Origin: Umezawaea sp049997955
GTDB lineage: Bacteria > Actinomycetota > Actinomycetes > Mycobacteriales > Pseudonocardiaceae
Reading direction: 5' to 3'
DNA length: 64,000 nt
Assembly (NCBI GenBank): GCA_049997955.1
Contig: JAEBDY010000006.1
Location: forward strand, 443,404 to 507,403
Shown: piece after piece, positions 1-9,214 of the stretch
How positions within the stretch are numbered: position 1 is the first letter of the stretch
How the letters are laid out: every line of letters begins with the position of its first letter
The notes under the pieces: model-generated
What the model was told of the DNA's origin: nothing
The model's database searches: none
Seen by the model: only the letters and a program-made list of their open reading frames with translations
Made by a program: the position numbers and the translations under genes

Positions 1-861
1 CGCATCATCGGCGGTCGGCTGTTCGAGCGGTCGCCAGGTGGCAGCGTGCCGACCGACCTCGGCAGGCAGGTGGTCGGCACGGCCCGGCTGGTGCTGGACG
101 AGGTGGGGCAGCTGCTCAGCTCGGCGCGCGAGCGCACGCGCGACCCGGCTCGCGGGCCGCTGGTGGTCGGCGGGGTGCCGCTGCTGTTCTTCGGCCAGTT
201 CGTCGAGGAGCTGCGCAAGGTCATCCCGTGCTCGGAGGTGCGGTCGGAAATCGCGTCCGGGTCGTCGGAACTGCTGGAGCTGCTGGCAGCGGGCACCGTG
301 CAGCTCGCGGTGTTCGACCGGTTCGAGGGGATGGAGCAGCGGGAGCTGCGCGGCATCGAGGTGCGCACCCTCGTGACGGAGCCGCAGTTCGTGGCGCTGC
401 CGGACTGGGACCCGTTGGCGGAGCAGGAGGAGGTCGACCTCGCACAGCTCGCGGACCGCGACTGGGTCGCGCCTCCCGCCGACAAGATCGGGCAGCGGGT
501 GCAGATCTTCCAGGCCTGTTCCGACGCCGGGTTCACGCCCCGGCTGGCGCACCACGTCAACGAGGCGGGCACCGCGCGCGGACTGGTCGCGGGTGGCGCG
601 GTGTCGTTCGCCGCCGCCCCTTCGCGCAGCGGCGACGGGATCGTGATCCGGCCGCTGCGCGGTGCGCCGATCAAGACCGACCTGCTGGTGGCGACCCGGC
701 GCGAAGGTCCGGCCGCGGGCCGCGCGCACGACGTGTTCGCGTGCGCCGCCCGCGCCTACCGGTCGATCCTGCCCCGCAACCCGAGGTACGAGCGCTGGTG
801 GGAGGAGCACCCCGAGCAGCACGCGGAACTGGACGCCGCGCTCGTAGTCAGCTCGCGCTGA
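1..861 (+). CDS. LysR-family transcriptional regulator, 5' end missing
   Basis: The window opens inside this gene; the frame is open from base 1 to the TGA at 859-861. The first visible residues, LFERSPGG followed by PTDLG, match the end of the LysR winged helix-turn-helix (LFxR..GxxxTxxG), so only about the first 40 residues are lost. A linker helix and a periplasmic-binding-protein-like effector domain follow (LVVGGVPLLFF onwards). LysR proteins are DNA-binding activators or repressors controlled by a small ligand. The ligand and target cannot be told, because the usual divergent partner would lie outside the window. Confidence 0.85.
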   Translation, partial: RIIGGRLFERSPGGSVPTDLGRQVVGTARLVLDEVGQLLSSARERTRDPARGPLVVGGVPLLFFGQFVEELRKVIPCSEVRSEIASGSSELLELLAAGTVQLAVFDRFEGMEQRELRGIEVRTLVTEPQFVALPDWDPLAEQEEVDLAQLADRDWVAPPADKIGQRVQIFQACSDAGFTPRLAHHVNEAGTARGLVAGGAVSFAAAPSRSGDGIVIRPLRGAPIKTDLLVATRREGPAAGRAHDVFACAARAYRSILPRNPRYERWWEEHPEQHAELDAALVVSSR

Positions 862-1128
862 CCCGCACGACCTGCTCGACCATCGTCGGCGGGCTTCTCC
901 AGGTCGGGTCGCACAGCCGACACCACGCCCACGCGGCAGTTGACGGACAGCTCCGCCGGGTAATTGGGAACGTGGTCCGCCTCACCCCCAGACCTCCTAC
1001 CTCGAATCGATCAAGTGGCGCCAGGAGCCAGGATGATTCCTGGTGAACAGCCCCAGAGATCCGATGAGAAGCCTCATCGGCCGGCGAACGTCGCGTGAAT
1101 TCGAGGTTAGCTCCGCCAGAATGGGGGG
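862..1128. other. Intergenic region with two short hairpins
   Basis: No convincing gene is seen. Two inverted repeats lie here: CCAGGA/TCCTGG at 1021-1043, and a perfect 8-bp repeat CCGATGAG/CTCATCGG at 1061-1080 with a 4-base loop. Either could end the upstream regulator transcript or act as an operator for the following gene. Neither has a T-tract, so neither is called a terminator. Confidence 0.4.
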
Positions 1129-2181
1129 ATGACGCAGCCATTCACGGACGACCTGCATCCGGCCCTGCCGTATCCGGGCACCCGGCCGGAGGCCTGCTTC
1201 GTGCACCTGGACGGCGAGGGCTGGCCGGTCACCCCGGACCCCTCGACCGACTCCGGGTGGCGGGTCGCACCGGACCGGCGGGACCTGGACGACTGGCTCG
1301 CCGACCACGGCGAACCGCCGCTGGCGGCGCGGATGCCGGTGCTCGCCTACGGGTCGAACGCGAACCCGGCGAAGGTGACGTGGCTGCGCGAGGAGATGGG
1401 CCTGACCGGTCCCGCGGTGGTCCTGCGGGCCCGTTGCGAGGGCCTCGCGGCGGTGTGGGCGGCGGGGCTGCGGGCACGGGACGGCGAACGGCCCGCGACG
1501 CTGGCCGCGGCGCCCGGCGTCGTGGAGGAGCACGCGGTGTGGATGGCCACGGCCGACCAACTGCGAGTGCTCGACCGGTGCGAGGGGCGCGGGCTGCGCT
1601 ACCAGCTGGTGCGCCTGCACACCGGCCGGATCACCCTGTTCAACGGCGCCGAGGTCGACTCCGTGCTGGCCTACACCGGCGCCGGGCTGCGGCGGATGCC
1701 GCTGCTCGTGCACGGCGTGCAGGTGCGGTGCGCGGAGGTCGGCCAGCGCCGGGCGCGCGGGCTCGGCGGCAGGCCCGCGGACACCGACGGCCTCGACCTC
1801 ACGCCCGTGCTGGGCGACCCGTCGCCGGACGACTGGCCGGACCGGCTGTTCGTCTACGGCACGCTCCAGCCCGGTGGCACGCACTGGCACCTGCTGGAGG
1901 AGCACTCGGAGGGCCCGGCGGTCGCCGTGACGCTGCCCGGCACCCTGCACGACACCGGCCGGGGCTACCCGGCGCTGCGACCGGGCGACGGGCCCGGCAT
2001 TCCCGGCCACCTGGTGCGGCTGACGTCGCCCGAGGCCGCGTTCCCGGTGCTCGACGAGTACGAGGGCGACGAGTACCGCCGCGGCCGGGTCGTGCTGCCC
2101 GACGGGACCGTGAGCTGGACCTACCTGTGGGGCGATGGCGTGGAGGGCATGCCCGTCCTGCCCGACGGGTGGGCGGTTTAG
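1129..2181 (+). CDS. Tandem gamma-glutamylcyclotransferase-like (AIG2/GGCT) protein
   Basis: 350 residues carrying two copies of the GGCT fold. The first substrate-loop motif is Y74-G-S-N and its acidic motif reads VLDRCEGRGLRY. The second motif is Y243-G-T-L and its acidic motif reads VLDEYEGDEYRRG, where the catalytic glutamate of the family is expected. Such enzymes cyclise gamma-glutamyl amines and release 5-oxoproline; some act in glutathione turnover or remove gamma-glutamyl protecting groups. Single-domain family members are about 110-190 residues, so this is a duplication or fusion. No partner gene indicates the substrate. Confidence 0.75.
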   Translation: MTQPFTDDLHPALPYPGTRPEACFVHLDGEGWPVTPDPSTDSGWRVAPDRRDLDDWLADHGEPPLAARMPVLAYGSNANPAKVTWLREEMGLTGPAVVLRARCEGLAAVWAAGLRARDGERPATLAAAPGVVEEHAVWMATADQLRVLDRCEGRGLRYQLVRLHTGRITLFNGAEVDSVLAYTGAGLRRMPLLVHGVQVRCAEVGQRRARGLGGRPADTDGLDLTPVLGDPSPDDWPDRLFVYGTLQPGGTHWHLLEEHSEGPAVAVTLPGTLHDTGRGYPALRPGDGPGIPGHLVRLTSPEAAFPVLDEYEGDEYRRGRVVLPDGTVSWTYLWGDGVEGMPVLPDGWAV

Positions 2182-2317
2182 ACAACTTCACCCCGAACGG
2201 GTACTCGAATCGGTGAATTCCCGACGAACCGGGCCAACCAGCGGGCAGGCGGTCACGTCCTCCTGATAGGACGACGATCGAGCCGTCCCCACGGACGGCG
2301 GATCAGGGAGGACTGAC

Positions 2318-2911
2318 ATGAGCCGACGACTGATCGCCTGCGGGTTCCTCGGACTGGCGCTGGTGGCGTCCGGGTGTGGCGCCGAGCAGCCCACTTCCGG
2401 CGGCGGACCCCCGACGTCCACCCCGGCCACGTCCTCGGCGTCCCCCGTTCCACCGCCCCGGTCCTCGACGCCCCAGGCCGCGCAGGCGCCGCAGTCCGCG
2501 AAGTGCGTCGGCGACTCGCTGGCCGCGAAGGTGGACGTGGAGGACGCCGGGGCGGGCAACCGGTACGCCAAGCTCGTCTTCACCAACACCGGCACGGCCC
2601 CGTGCACGCTGACCGGGTACAGCGGGTTCCAGCTGCTCGCCGACGGCGCGGACGTCCCCACGTCGACCAAGCGCGTCCTCGACCCCGGCCCGATGCCGGT
2701 GACCGTGGCCCCGAACGCGGCGGCCCTGGCCAACCTGCGCTGGACCGTCGTGCCGACCGGTGACGAGAGCGTGACCGGCCCGTGCCAGCCCGAGGCGAAC
2801 GCCGCGGCGGCGATCGCGCCGGACGACACGGAGCGGATCGAGTTCCCCTGGACGTTCGGTCCGGTGTGCGGCGCCGGGGAGATCGAGATGAGCGCGTTCT
2901 ACGCTGCCTAG
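2318..2911 (+). CDS. DUF4232 lipoprotein
   Basis: 197 residues. The N-terminus is a lipoprotein signal with lipobox LVASG-C20. A Ser/Thr/Pro-rich spacer of about 45 residues follows (repeated PPTSTPATSS-type text) and then a DUF4232 domain (KLVFTNTGTAPCTLTGYSG, with conserved cysteines). It is probably anchored to the outer face of the membrane. Family members are widespread in actinobacteria and their function is unknown. The ATG is preceded by AGGGAGGA at the right spacing. The next gene's GTG follows the stop codon directly (2912), so the two are likely co-transcribed. Confidence 0.8.
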   Translation: MSRRLIACGFLGLALVASGCGAEQPTSGGGPPTSTPATSSASPVPPPRSSTPQAAQAPQSAKCVGDSLAAKVDVEDAGAGNRYAKLVFTNTGTAPCTLTGYSGFQLLADGADVPTSTKRVLDPGPMPVTVAPNAAALANLRWTVVPTGDESVTGPCQPEANAAAAIAPDDTERIEFPWTFGPVCGAGEIEMSAFYAA

Positions 2912-3700
2912 GTGATCGAATCCAACGTCACCGGCCACGCGGGCGAACTCGCGGTCCACACCTGGCCGAACCTGCGGGCCCGATGGCTCGCCGTGCTGGT
3001 GCACGGCTACGGCGAGCACCTGGGGCGCTACGAGCACGTGGCCGCCGCGCTGCTGGACGCGGGCGCGCTGGTCGTGGGCGGCGACCTGGTCGGGCACGGC
3101 GGTTCGGAGGGCGAACGGGCGCTCATCACCGACGTCGACGCGCTGGTCGCCGACGTGCGCACGGTGACGCGCACGGTCGCCACCCCGCTGCCGACCGTCC
3201 TCATCGGACACTCGGTGGGCGGCCTGGTCGCCGCGCGCTACGCGCAGGCGCACGGCGACGAGCTGTCCGCGCTCGTCCTGTCCGCGCCGGTGCTGGGCTC
3301 GTGGCAGGGGCTGGACCTGTTGTCCGCCAAGGAGGTCCCCGACACCCCGATCGACCCGTCGACGCTGTCGCGCGACCCGGACGTCGGCGCCGCGTACGCC
3401 GCCGACCCGCTGGTGTGGCACGGCGGCCTCCAGCGGCGGACGCTGGAAGCCTTGGAACGGGCGCTGGACGCGGTGGGCGGCGGCGAGCCGCTCGGCGACC
3501 TGCCGACGCTGTGGCTGCACGGCGACGACGACCGGCTCGTGCCGATCTCCGGCACCAGGGCGGGCACGGACCACATCCGCGGCACCGGGTTCACCGAACG
3601 CGTCTACCCCGGCGCTCGGCACGAGGTGTTCAACGAGACCAACCGCGACGAGGTGCTGGCCGACGTGGTCGCTTTCGTCCGGGAGGTCCTCAAGCTCTAA
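2912..3700 (+). CDS. Alpha/beta hydrolase, monoacylglycerol-lipase-like
   Basis: 262 residues with the serine-hydrolase fold: LVHGYGEHLGRY near the start (oxyanion loop), nucleophile elbow G-H-S101-V-G-G, an aspartate in LHGDDDRLVP and a histidine in YPGARHEVFNE. The HGxGEHxxRY signature is typical of monoacylglycerol lipase-type lysophospholipases. No signal peptide is seen, so it is cytoplasmic. The GTG start abuts the stop of the DUF4232 lipoprotein gene with no gap, which implies translational coupling. The natural ester substrate is unknown. Confidence 0.8.
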   Translation: MIESNVTGHAGELAVHTWPNLRARWLAVLVHGYGEHLGRYEHVAAALLDAGALVVGGDLVGHGGSEGERALITDVDALVADVRTVTRTVATPLPTVLIGHSVGGLVAARYAQAHGDELSALVLSAPVLGSWQGLDLLSAKEVPDTPIDPSTLSRDPDVGAAYAADPLVWHGGLQRRTLEALERALDAVGGGEPLGDLPTLWLHGDDDRLVPISGTRAGTDHIRGTGFTERVYPGARHEVFNETNRDEVLADVVAFVREVLKL

Positions 3701-3710
3701 GGTCCCGCGC

Positions 3711-4928
3711 ATGGCGGACTTCGACCTCCCAAGCGCGCTCGGCCTGCCGGCGACCCTCCCGCCGCTGCGGATGCCCGCGCCACCCGACCTCGCGGCCGCG
3801 GCGCGGACCAGCGCCCTGCTCGGTCAGGCGCTCGCGCTGTCCGAGTGGGCGGACGGCCGCGAGGTGTACGAGGACTCCGACTTCGACGAGTTCGACGGCG
3901 ACCTGTCCGACTCGCTCGACCAGGTCTGGTACCTGGCGCACGCCGTCGGGTTCGTCGAGGTGGACGAGGACTCCAACCTGGCGTCGCTCGGCCCGAGCGC
4001 CGAGCCGTGGCGCACGGGTGACGACCTGGCCGTCCTGGAGCTGTGGGACGAGGCGTACACGCACCTGGTGATCGAGTCGATGACCATCGACGCGAGCGAG
4101 GAGCTGGACCTGGAGGGCGTCGGCGGGGCCACCGCGACCGCGCTGTTCATGGCCAGGGGCGCGGGACTCCCCCTCGCGGAGTTCAGCGCCATGGCCCGCG
4201 CGGCGGCGCTGGAGCAGAACATGCCCGACCGCTGCGACGCGTACACCGCCGCCCACGGCGACCCGGCCCTCGTGCTGCTGGAACGCCTGCGCGCGCTCGG
4301 CGCCGTGGAGTTCGACACCGAGACCGCGCGCATGACCGCGCTCGGCGCCACGATCATGCGCGACCAGATGTGCGACGGCGGCTTCACCATCCCGCCCCTG
4401 CCGGAGGTGGCGGACATGACCGCCGCCGACCTGGTCGCCGCGACGAGCGCCCTGACGGCGGACGAGCTGCGCGAGGACACCGCCGCCTGGCTCGCCCTGC
4501 GCTCCCCCGCCGACGCCGCGGCCGAGCTGCTGACGGCCGCCACCGACGCCACCGGCCGGGTGTTCGCCGCGACCACCATCGCGGGCATCGACGTGGACGC
4601 CGCGGGCACGTGGGGAACCGCCCTGGAGTCCCCTTCGCTGCGGCCCTACGCCCAGCAGGCCCTCACCCGGCCCCACGAGCCCGCCGACCGCGCGTGGCTG
4701 CTCGTGGACGCGCTGACCGTCACCACCGACCTCGACGACCCGGCCGCCATCGCGGAGGAGCTGGCCAAGGCCGCCGCGGGTGACGAGGTCGCCCTGCTCG
4801 AGCACGTGTGGCGCCTCCCCCACCCCGACGCGGCCGCCGCGCTCGCGCTGATCGGGGAGCGCCACCCGGAGAAGAAGACCGCCAAGGCCGCCCGCAAAGC
4901 CGCGTTCAAGGCGGCGTCGAGGCGCTGA
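3711..4928 (+). CDS. Conserved hypothetical actinobacterial protein
   Basis: 405 residues, strongly acidic in the first third (EDSDFDEFDGDLSDS) and alanine-rich and helical later, with a basic tail (KKTAKAARKAAFKAASRR). No signal peptide, membrane segment or catalytic motif is visible, and I do not recognise a characterised family. It begins 10 bases after the hydrolase and could belong to the same transcript. Codon use is ordinary for the window. The Ala/Lys tail resembles nucleic-acid-binding tails, but that is only a resemblance. Confidence 0.7.
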   Translation: MADFDLPSALGLPATLPPLRMPAPPDLAAAARTSALLGQALALSEWADGREVYEDSDFDEFDGDLSDSLDQVWYLAHAVGFVEVDEDSNLASLGPSAEPWRTGDDLAVLELWDEAYTHLVIESMTIDASEELDLEGVGGATATALFMARGAGLPLAEFSAMARAAALEQNMPDRCDAYTAAHGDPALVLLERLRALGAVEFDTETARMTALGATIMRDQMCDGGFTIPPLPEVADMTAADLVAATSALTADELREDTAAWLALRSPADAAAELLTAATDATGRVFAATTIAGIDVDAAGTWGTALESPSLRPYAQQALTRPHEPADRAWLLVDALTVTTDLDDPAAIAEELAKAAAGDEVALLEHVWRLPHPDAAAALALIGERHPEKKTAKAARKAAFKAASRR

Positions 4929-4987
4929 GGGTTCGCTGGGGCCGCCGCTGTGCACCGCCGTGACACGTTCGTGGAGAATTCGCCCCG

Positions 4988-5788
4988 ATGGCTGAAGATG
5001 ATCTGGAGCTGCTGATCACCGTGGTGGTCGGCGCCGACGACGAGCAGCAGGCGCGCGCCGCTTGCGCGGGCCTCGTCCGGCGGGTCGGCGGGCGGGTCGT
5101 GCAGGCGGGCGACTGCTCCGACGAGGAGCCGGGGTGCTGGTCCGTCACGTTCAGCGCGCCGAGCGGCGAGCAGGTGTCCGAGAACGTGGCGGGCGCGCTG
5201 GCTCGTGCCGTGCGGACGTTCGTGCGGCTGCTGGGCGACGACGTGCCGGTGCCGCGGGTGGCCTGCGAGCCGCCCACGGCGTGGACGGTGCTGGACGACC
5301 CGGACGCGCTGGAGCCGGTGGTTCCGGGAGCCGAACGGATGCTGGTCGAGGCCTGGGCGGGCGGGGACCCGGATCGGCGACCGTCCGAAGAGGTCGCGGA
5401 CGAGCCGTCCGAGGTGGAAAGCACCAGCCAGACGTGGGTGCGGCTGGCCCTGCGCGTGGACGTCGCGACCGAGCGGCGCGCCGGGGCGGAATGGCAAGCA
5501 CGGGCAGTGGCGAGTCGCGTCTCCAACGGCGGCAGCATCACCCGTGTGGTGGCACACGATCATCTACTCAGCGTGCATCTCGACCTGGGCTCCAGTGTCG
5601 ACTCGCCCACTACCGCGCTACACGCGGCCGTGGCGCAACTGGGCGAGTCGGACTGGTCCGAGATGGAGGACGACGGGGACAGGGCAGTTATCCGCTGGTC
5701 AGCGACTCCGGTGCCGGAGTCCGGGATCGTCGCGCTGGAGCTGACCGCGGCGGTTGCGTCCACTTCGGTCTGGACGGAACCCGAGTAA
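4988..5788 (+). CDS. Hypothetical protein with two similar halves
   Basis: 266 residues. Two segments of similar alternating beta/alpha pattern are visible, about residues 5-110 (LELLITVVVGADDEQQARAA...) and 155-255 (WVRLALRVDVATERRAGAEW...), joined by an acidic linker (RRPSEEVADEPSEVES), which suggests an internal duplication. No known motif is seen. The 3' part uses more A/T-ending codons than its neighbours. It lies just upstream of the FtsK cassette, but a promoter separates them (5848-5876), so co-transcription is uncertain. Confidence 0.6.
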   Translation: MAEDDLELLITVVVGADDEQQARAACAGLVRRVGGRVVQAGDCSDEEPGCWSVTFSAPSGEQVSENVAGALARAVRTFVRLLGDDVPVPRVACEPPTAWTVLDDPDALEPVVPGAERMLVEAWAGGDPDRRPSEEVADEPSEVESTSQTWVRLALRVDVATERRAGAEWQARAVASRVSNGGSITRVVAHDHLLSVHLDLGSSVDSPTTALHAAVAQLGESDWSEMEDDGDRAVIRWSATPVPESGIVALELTAAVASTSVWTEPE

Positions 5789-5847
5789 GATCAACTGCAA
5801 GGGCCGGGCGGGTGAACTGGAAGATCCACTCCTCTGGCCCATCTTGC

Positions 5848-5876
5848 TTGTCAAGCGGGAAACTTTCGGTATTAAT
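5848..5876 (+). promoter_or_regulatory. Sigma70-like promoter and operator of the FtsK cassette
   Basis: TTGTCA at 5848-5853 and ATTAAT at 5871-5876 (or TATTAA one base earlier) are 17 bases apart, close to the vegetative consensus and unusual in this GC-rich DNA. Just downstream lies an inverted repeat TGGTCG-gtcta-CGACCA (5881-5897), placed like a repressor operator. The first cassette gene starts at 5928. Confidence 0.5.
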
Positions 5877-5927
5877 AGGGTGGTCGGTCTACGACCATCC
5901 CGTGCACGTGAGAGGGTCGGAGCCGAC

Positions 5928-6188
5928 ATGGCCAGCATCGAAGAGGTCCGTGCCGCGATTGCCCAGGCGATCGAGAAGGCAGGCCAGAGCGCCGCCGCTC
6001 TGCAACAGGCAGCCGACCTGGCCGAGGACGCGCAAGCCCTGCTGAGCACCGCGGTGCAGGGCAGCGCCCAGTCGGACGCCGAGCAGGCCAACGCCCAGTT
6101 CGCCGAGGTCATCAACGGCGTGAGCGACCTGCAGAAGCACCTGGGCGCTGGGATATCCCAGGCCGAGAGCATCAACTCCAGGCTATGA
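5928..6188 (+). CDS. Small helical-hairpin protein (DUF6244-like), FtsK cassette gene 1
   Basis: 86 residues predicted as two long amphipathic helices (about 2-42 and 50-84) around a turn reading VQGSAQSDA. Size and shape recall WXG100 proteins, but the W-x-G turn is missing. It resembles short actinobacterial proteins often filed as DUF6244; that assignment is from memory and tentative. The ATG at 5928 is chosen because the frame before it has no good codon use and the promoter lies at 5848-5876. One base separates it from the next gene. Confidence 0.65.
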   Translation: MASIEEVRAAIAQAIEKAGQSAAALQQAADLAEDAQALLSTAVQGSAQSDAEQANAQFAEVINGVSDLQKHLGAGISQAESINSRL

Positions 6189-6189
6189 C

Positions 6190-6441
6190 GTGACTTCGGT
6201 CGCCGATGTCAAGGTCGCGCTCGAACTGAGCTGCGAACACCTGAGGGATGCCTACCGCAGCGTGCACGAGGCCCAGAAGGCCCTGGACGCGGCCGTCGAA
6301 CTGCTGCTCGAAGCGGGTGCGAACCACCCGGAATCCCTGCTGCCCGCGGGTTTCGCGGTGGCGAAGGAGAGGTTCCCGGACCAGTTGGGGCTGATGGTGA
6401 ACAGCCTCGAACTGGTGCAGCGGCTAGCGGTGGAGCTGTGA
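6190..6441 (+). CDS. Small helical protein, FtsK cassette gene 2
   Basis: 83 residues starting with GTG, one base after the previous stop. It is predicted as two helices (about 3-43 and 52-82) separated by an AGANHPESLLP turn, with no signal peptide and no W-x-G motif. It has the same size class and layout as gene 1, so the pair could form a heterodimer as EsxA/EsxB do; this is inference. It is followed by the FtsK gene after one base. Confidence 0.6.
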   Translation: MTSVADVKVALELSCEHLRDAYRSVHEAQKALDAAVELLLEAGANHPESLLPAGFAVAKERFPDQLGLMVNSLELVQRLAVEL

Positions 6442-6442
6442 C

Positions 6443-9214
6443 GTGAGCAGGCGCGACGAGCGCCGCAGGAAGATCGAGGACTCCTTCGAGGAGTTCCGCC
6501 TCTCCGTGGCGGCCGCGCTGGGCAACGCCTCGCGCGAGCACCGCGAGCTGGCGGACGAGCGCGCCCGCGACATGTTCGAGGTCATGCTGCGCGGAGAAGG
6601 CGTCGACCGGGCCCTCCAGGACCCGCTGCTGGCGGGCGCGTTGGCCAACCCGGCGTTCTCCAGCAGGCTAGCGCGGGCGCTGATGGACCGCGTGGACGCG
6701 TTCCGCACGTGGTCGGAACGCGGCCCGGAGCAGCTGTCCTCCCTGGTGCGCGGTGCCTCCCCCGGCCCGGCGTCGTGGCCGCACGAGTCGTGGCTCGGCG
6801 ACGCGGGCAGCGCCGACGGCGCGACCGTGCCGGAGCTCTGGCGCATCGGAACGGGCGTCGTGCGCAGCGCGCCCGAGCAGCAGCCGTTCCCCGTGGCGGT
6901 TCCCCTGCTCGACCAGTCGCACCTGCACGTGGCGTCCACTCCGGCCAGTCGGCACCAGGCGGACGAACTGGTGGAGAACCTGCTGCTGCGGGTGCTCAGC
7001 TACTTCCAGCCCGGCCTCGTCCACGTGCACGTGTGGGACGTCAACCAGCTGACCGGCTCGCTGCCGGGGCTGTACCCGTTGACCCGCGCGGGTTTGCTGA
7101 CCGTGCACGACCCGTCGCGGCTGCACGAGCTGCTGGACGAGCTGTCGGACCACATCCGCCGCGTGCACACCAGCGTGCTGGTCGACGGGCACCTGTCGGT
7201 GCGCGCGGTCAGCGGCTCCGGGCGGCGCACCGAACCGTGGCGGATCGCGGTCCTCTTCGGCAACCGGCACGCCTTGAAGGAGGAGCAGCAGCAACAGCTG
7301 CAACGCGTGGCGCGCAACGGTTTGGCCTGCGGCATCGTGCTGATGATCGTGGACATCCCGATCACGGTGAACTCGCCGATCGAGACCGTGACGCTGGCCG
7401 CCGACCAGACCGCGACCTGCACCATGACCGGCAAGCACGTGGCCGTGGCGCTCGACCCGCCGTTCCCGCGCACCCAGGTGCCGAGGGCGTGCGCGGTCAT
7501 CGCGGAGAAGCGCGAGGAACGCCGGTCGCGCTTCGGCACGTTCAAGGACCTGATGCCCGAGCACTGGTGGATGGAGAGCTCCTCGGCGGGTGTCGTCGCC
7601 CCCGTCGGCTACCGGGACGGCGAACCCGTGGCGCTCGGCCTCGGTGACACGTCGCCGCACGCCCTCATCGGCGGGCCCAGCGGTTCGGGCAAGACGAACT
7701 TCCTCTACGCCATGCTCGGCAGCCTCGCCGCCCGGTACTCGCCGGACGAGCTGGAGCTGTACGTGCTGGACTTCAAGGAGGGCGTGTCGTTCGCGCAGTT
7801 CGCGCCGGGCCGCAAGGACCCGAGCTGGCTGCCGCACGCCCGCCTGGTCGGCGTGAACGTGAACACCGACCGCGAGTTCGGCGTGGCGCTGCTGAAGTTC
7901 CTCTCCGACGAGATGCGCAGGCGCGCGGACGCCGCGAAGCAGCACGAGGTCACGAAGCTGGAGCAGCTGCGCGCCGAGGACCCGCACGGCCGGTGGCCGC
8001 GGATCGTCGCGGTGATCGACGAGTTCCAGTACCTGTTCGGCGAACGCGACCACGTCACGCAGCAGGCGACCCAGCTGCTGGAGGACGTGGCGCGGCGCGG
8101 TCGTTCGCAGGGCATCCACCTGGTGCTGTGCAGCCAGGACGTGGCGGGCATCGAGGGTTTCTGGGGCAAGTCCGCCATCTTCGAGCAGTTCACCGTCCGC
8201 GTCGCGCTGCCCAAGGCGCGCCGGGTGCTGGCCGAGCCGCAGAACGACGCGGCCGTCGAACTCCCGCGCTGGCACGCGGTCGTGAACCACGAGTCCGGTG
8301 TGCGGCACGGCAACGAGACCGCGCGCATCCCGGACTCGACCAGCAAGGGCACGTTCGACCACCTCCAGCGGGAGCTGCACCAGCTCCGCAGCCCCGACCT
8401 GGAGGAGCCGATCCTGTTCGACGGCAGCAGGGTTCCCGCGCTGCACGCCGCGCACGACTTCCGGATGCTGCACCCCGGCGACGCCACGCCGACCGTGCTG
8501 CTGGGCCAGGTCATCGACGTGGCGGGCAGCGCGGCCAAGGTGCGGCTGGCCCGCACACCTGGCCGCAACGTCGCCGTCATCGGCTCGCTGCACCAGGACG
8601 CGGCGGCCGTGCTCGGCGCGGCGGCGCTCTCCCTCGGCAGGCAGAACCTCCCGCACGAGGCCACGTTCACCCTTGGCTGTCTGGTGGACGAGGCCCTGCC
8701 TGCCGCGCAGAAGCTCGCCAAGCAGCTCGGCGTCGAGGGGTACGACGCCGAAGTCGTGTACATCGACGGGATCCGAGATGTGCTTGACCGCACGGCGAAG
8801 CGGCTCACGCAGACCATCACCGGTGACTCGATCGCAGCGCCCGAACCGCACTACCTCGTGCTGTACGCCGTCGACGCGGCGCACAGCAGGTTGGAGCAGA
8901 AGGACCCGACGACGCGGGCGTCCGGAGTGGACAGCCTGCGCACCGTCCTGAAGCACGGCCCGGAGAACCGCACCCACGTGCTCGGCTGGTGGCGTGGCGT
9001 GCAGCGGCTCAAGAGCAGCCTCCCGCCGGGCGTGTACGACGACATCGGCGCGTGGGTCGCCTTCGACGTCCAGGGCAAGGAACTGATCTCGCTCGGCCCG
9101 GAGCAGGTCATGGCGTGGTCCCCACGACCGCGGCGCGGCCTGTACTTCGACCGGTTCGAGCACTCACGTCCGCAGGTGGTCATTCCGTTCGACACGGGGG
9201 AGGACATCTCATGA
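6443..9214 (+). CDS. FtsK/SpoIIIE-type ATPase with degenerate second ATPase domain
   Basis: 923 residues with no predicted membrane segment. The N-terminal ~390 residues are mixed helical and Arg/Glu-rich. A canonical FtsK/HerA motor follows: Walker A G410-GPSGSGK417-T and Walker B VIDEF around D526-E527, then a sensor region LVLCSQDVAG. After about residue 690 a second RecA-like unit is visible, but its P-loop reads IGSLHQDA (713-720) with no Lys-Thr, so it should not hydrolyse ATP. The layout, one live motor plus a dead paralogue, resembles EccC/EssC of type VII secretion, yet no eccB, eccD, eccE or mycosin gene is nearby. GTG start; its stop overlaps the next start (ATGA). Confidence 0.85.
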   Translation: MSRRDERRRKIEDSFEEFRLSVAAALGNASREHRELADERARDMFEVMLRGEGVDRALQDPLLAGALANPAFSSRLARALMDRVDAFRTWSERGPEQLSSLVRGASPGPASWPHESWLGDAGSADGATVPELWRIGTGVVRSAPEQQPFPVAVPLLDQSHLHVASTPASRHQADELVENLLLRVLSYFQPGLVHVHVWDVNQLTGSLPGLYPLTRAGLLTVHDPSRLHELLDELSDHIRRVHTSVLVDGHLSVRAVSGSGRRTEPWRIAVLFGNRHALKEEQQQQLQRVARNGLACGIVLMIVDIPITVNSPIETVTLAADQTATCTMTGKHVAVALDPPFPRTQVPRACAVIAEKREERRSRFGTFKDLMPEHWWMESSSAGVVAPVGYRDGEPVALGLGDTSPHALIGGPSGSGKTNFLYAMLGSLAARYSPDELELYVLDFKEGVSFAQFAPGRKDPSWLPHARLVGVNVNTDREFGVALLKFLSDEMRRRADAAKQHEVTKLEQLRAEDPHGRWPRIVAVIDEFQYLFGERDHVTQQATQLLEDVARRGRSQGIHLVLCSQDVAGIEGFWGKSAIFEQFTVRVALPKARRVLAEPQNDAAVELPRWHAVVNHESGVRHGNETARIPDSTSKGTFDHLQRELHQLRSPDLEEPILFDGSRVPALHAAHDFRMLHPGDATPTVLLGQVIDVAGSAAKVRLARTPGRNVAVIGSLHQDAAAVLGAAALSLGRQNLPHEATFTLGCLVDEALPAAQKLAKQLGVEGYDAEVVYIDGIRDVLDRTAKRLTQTITGDSIAAPEPHYLVLYAVDAAHSRLEQKDPTTRASGVDSLRTVLKHGPENRTHVLGWWRGVQRLKSSLPPGVYDDIGAWVAFDVQGKELISLGPEQVMAWSPRPRRGLYFDRFEHSRPQVVIPFDTGEDIS

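Noticed and set aside
848..1141. 97-residue minus-strand frame
   Set aside because: Low-quality codon use and no similarity; it overlaps the start of the GGCT-like gene and the LysR end.
6668..9163. 831-residue frame opposite the FtsK gene
   Set aside because: Antisense shadow; His/Arg/Val-rich with no domain and no ribosome site.
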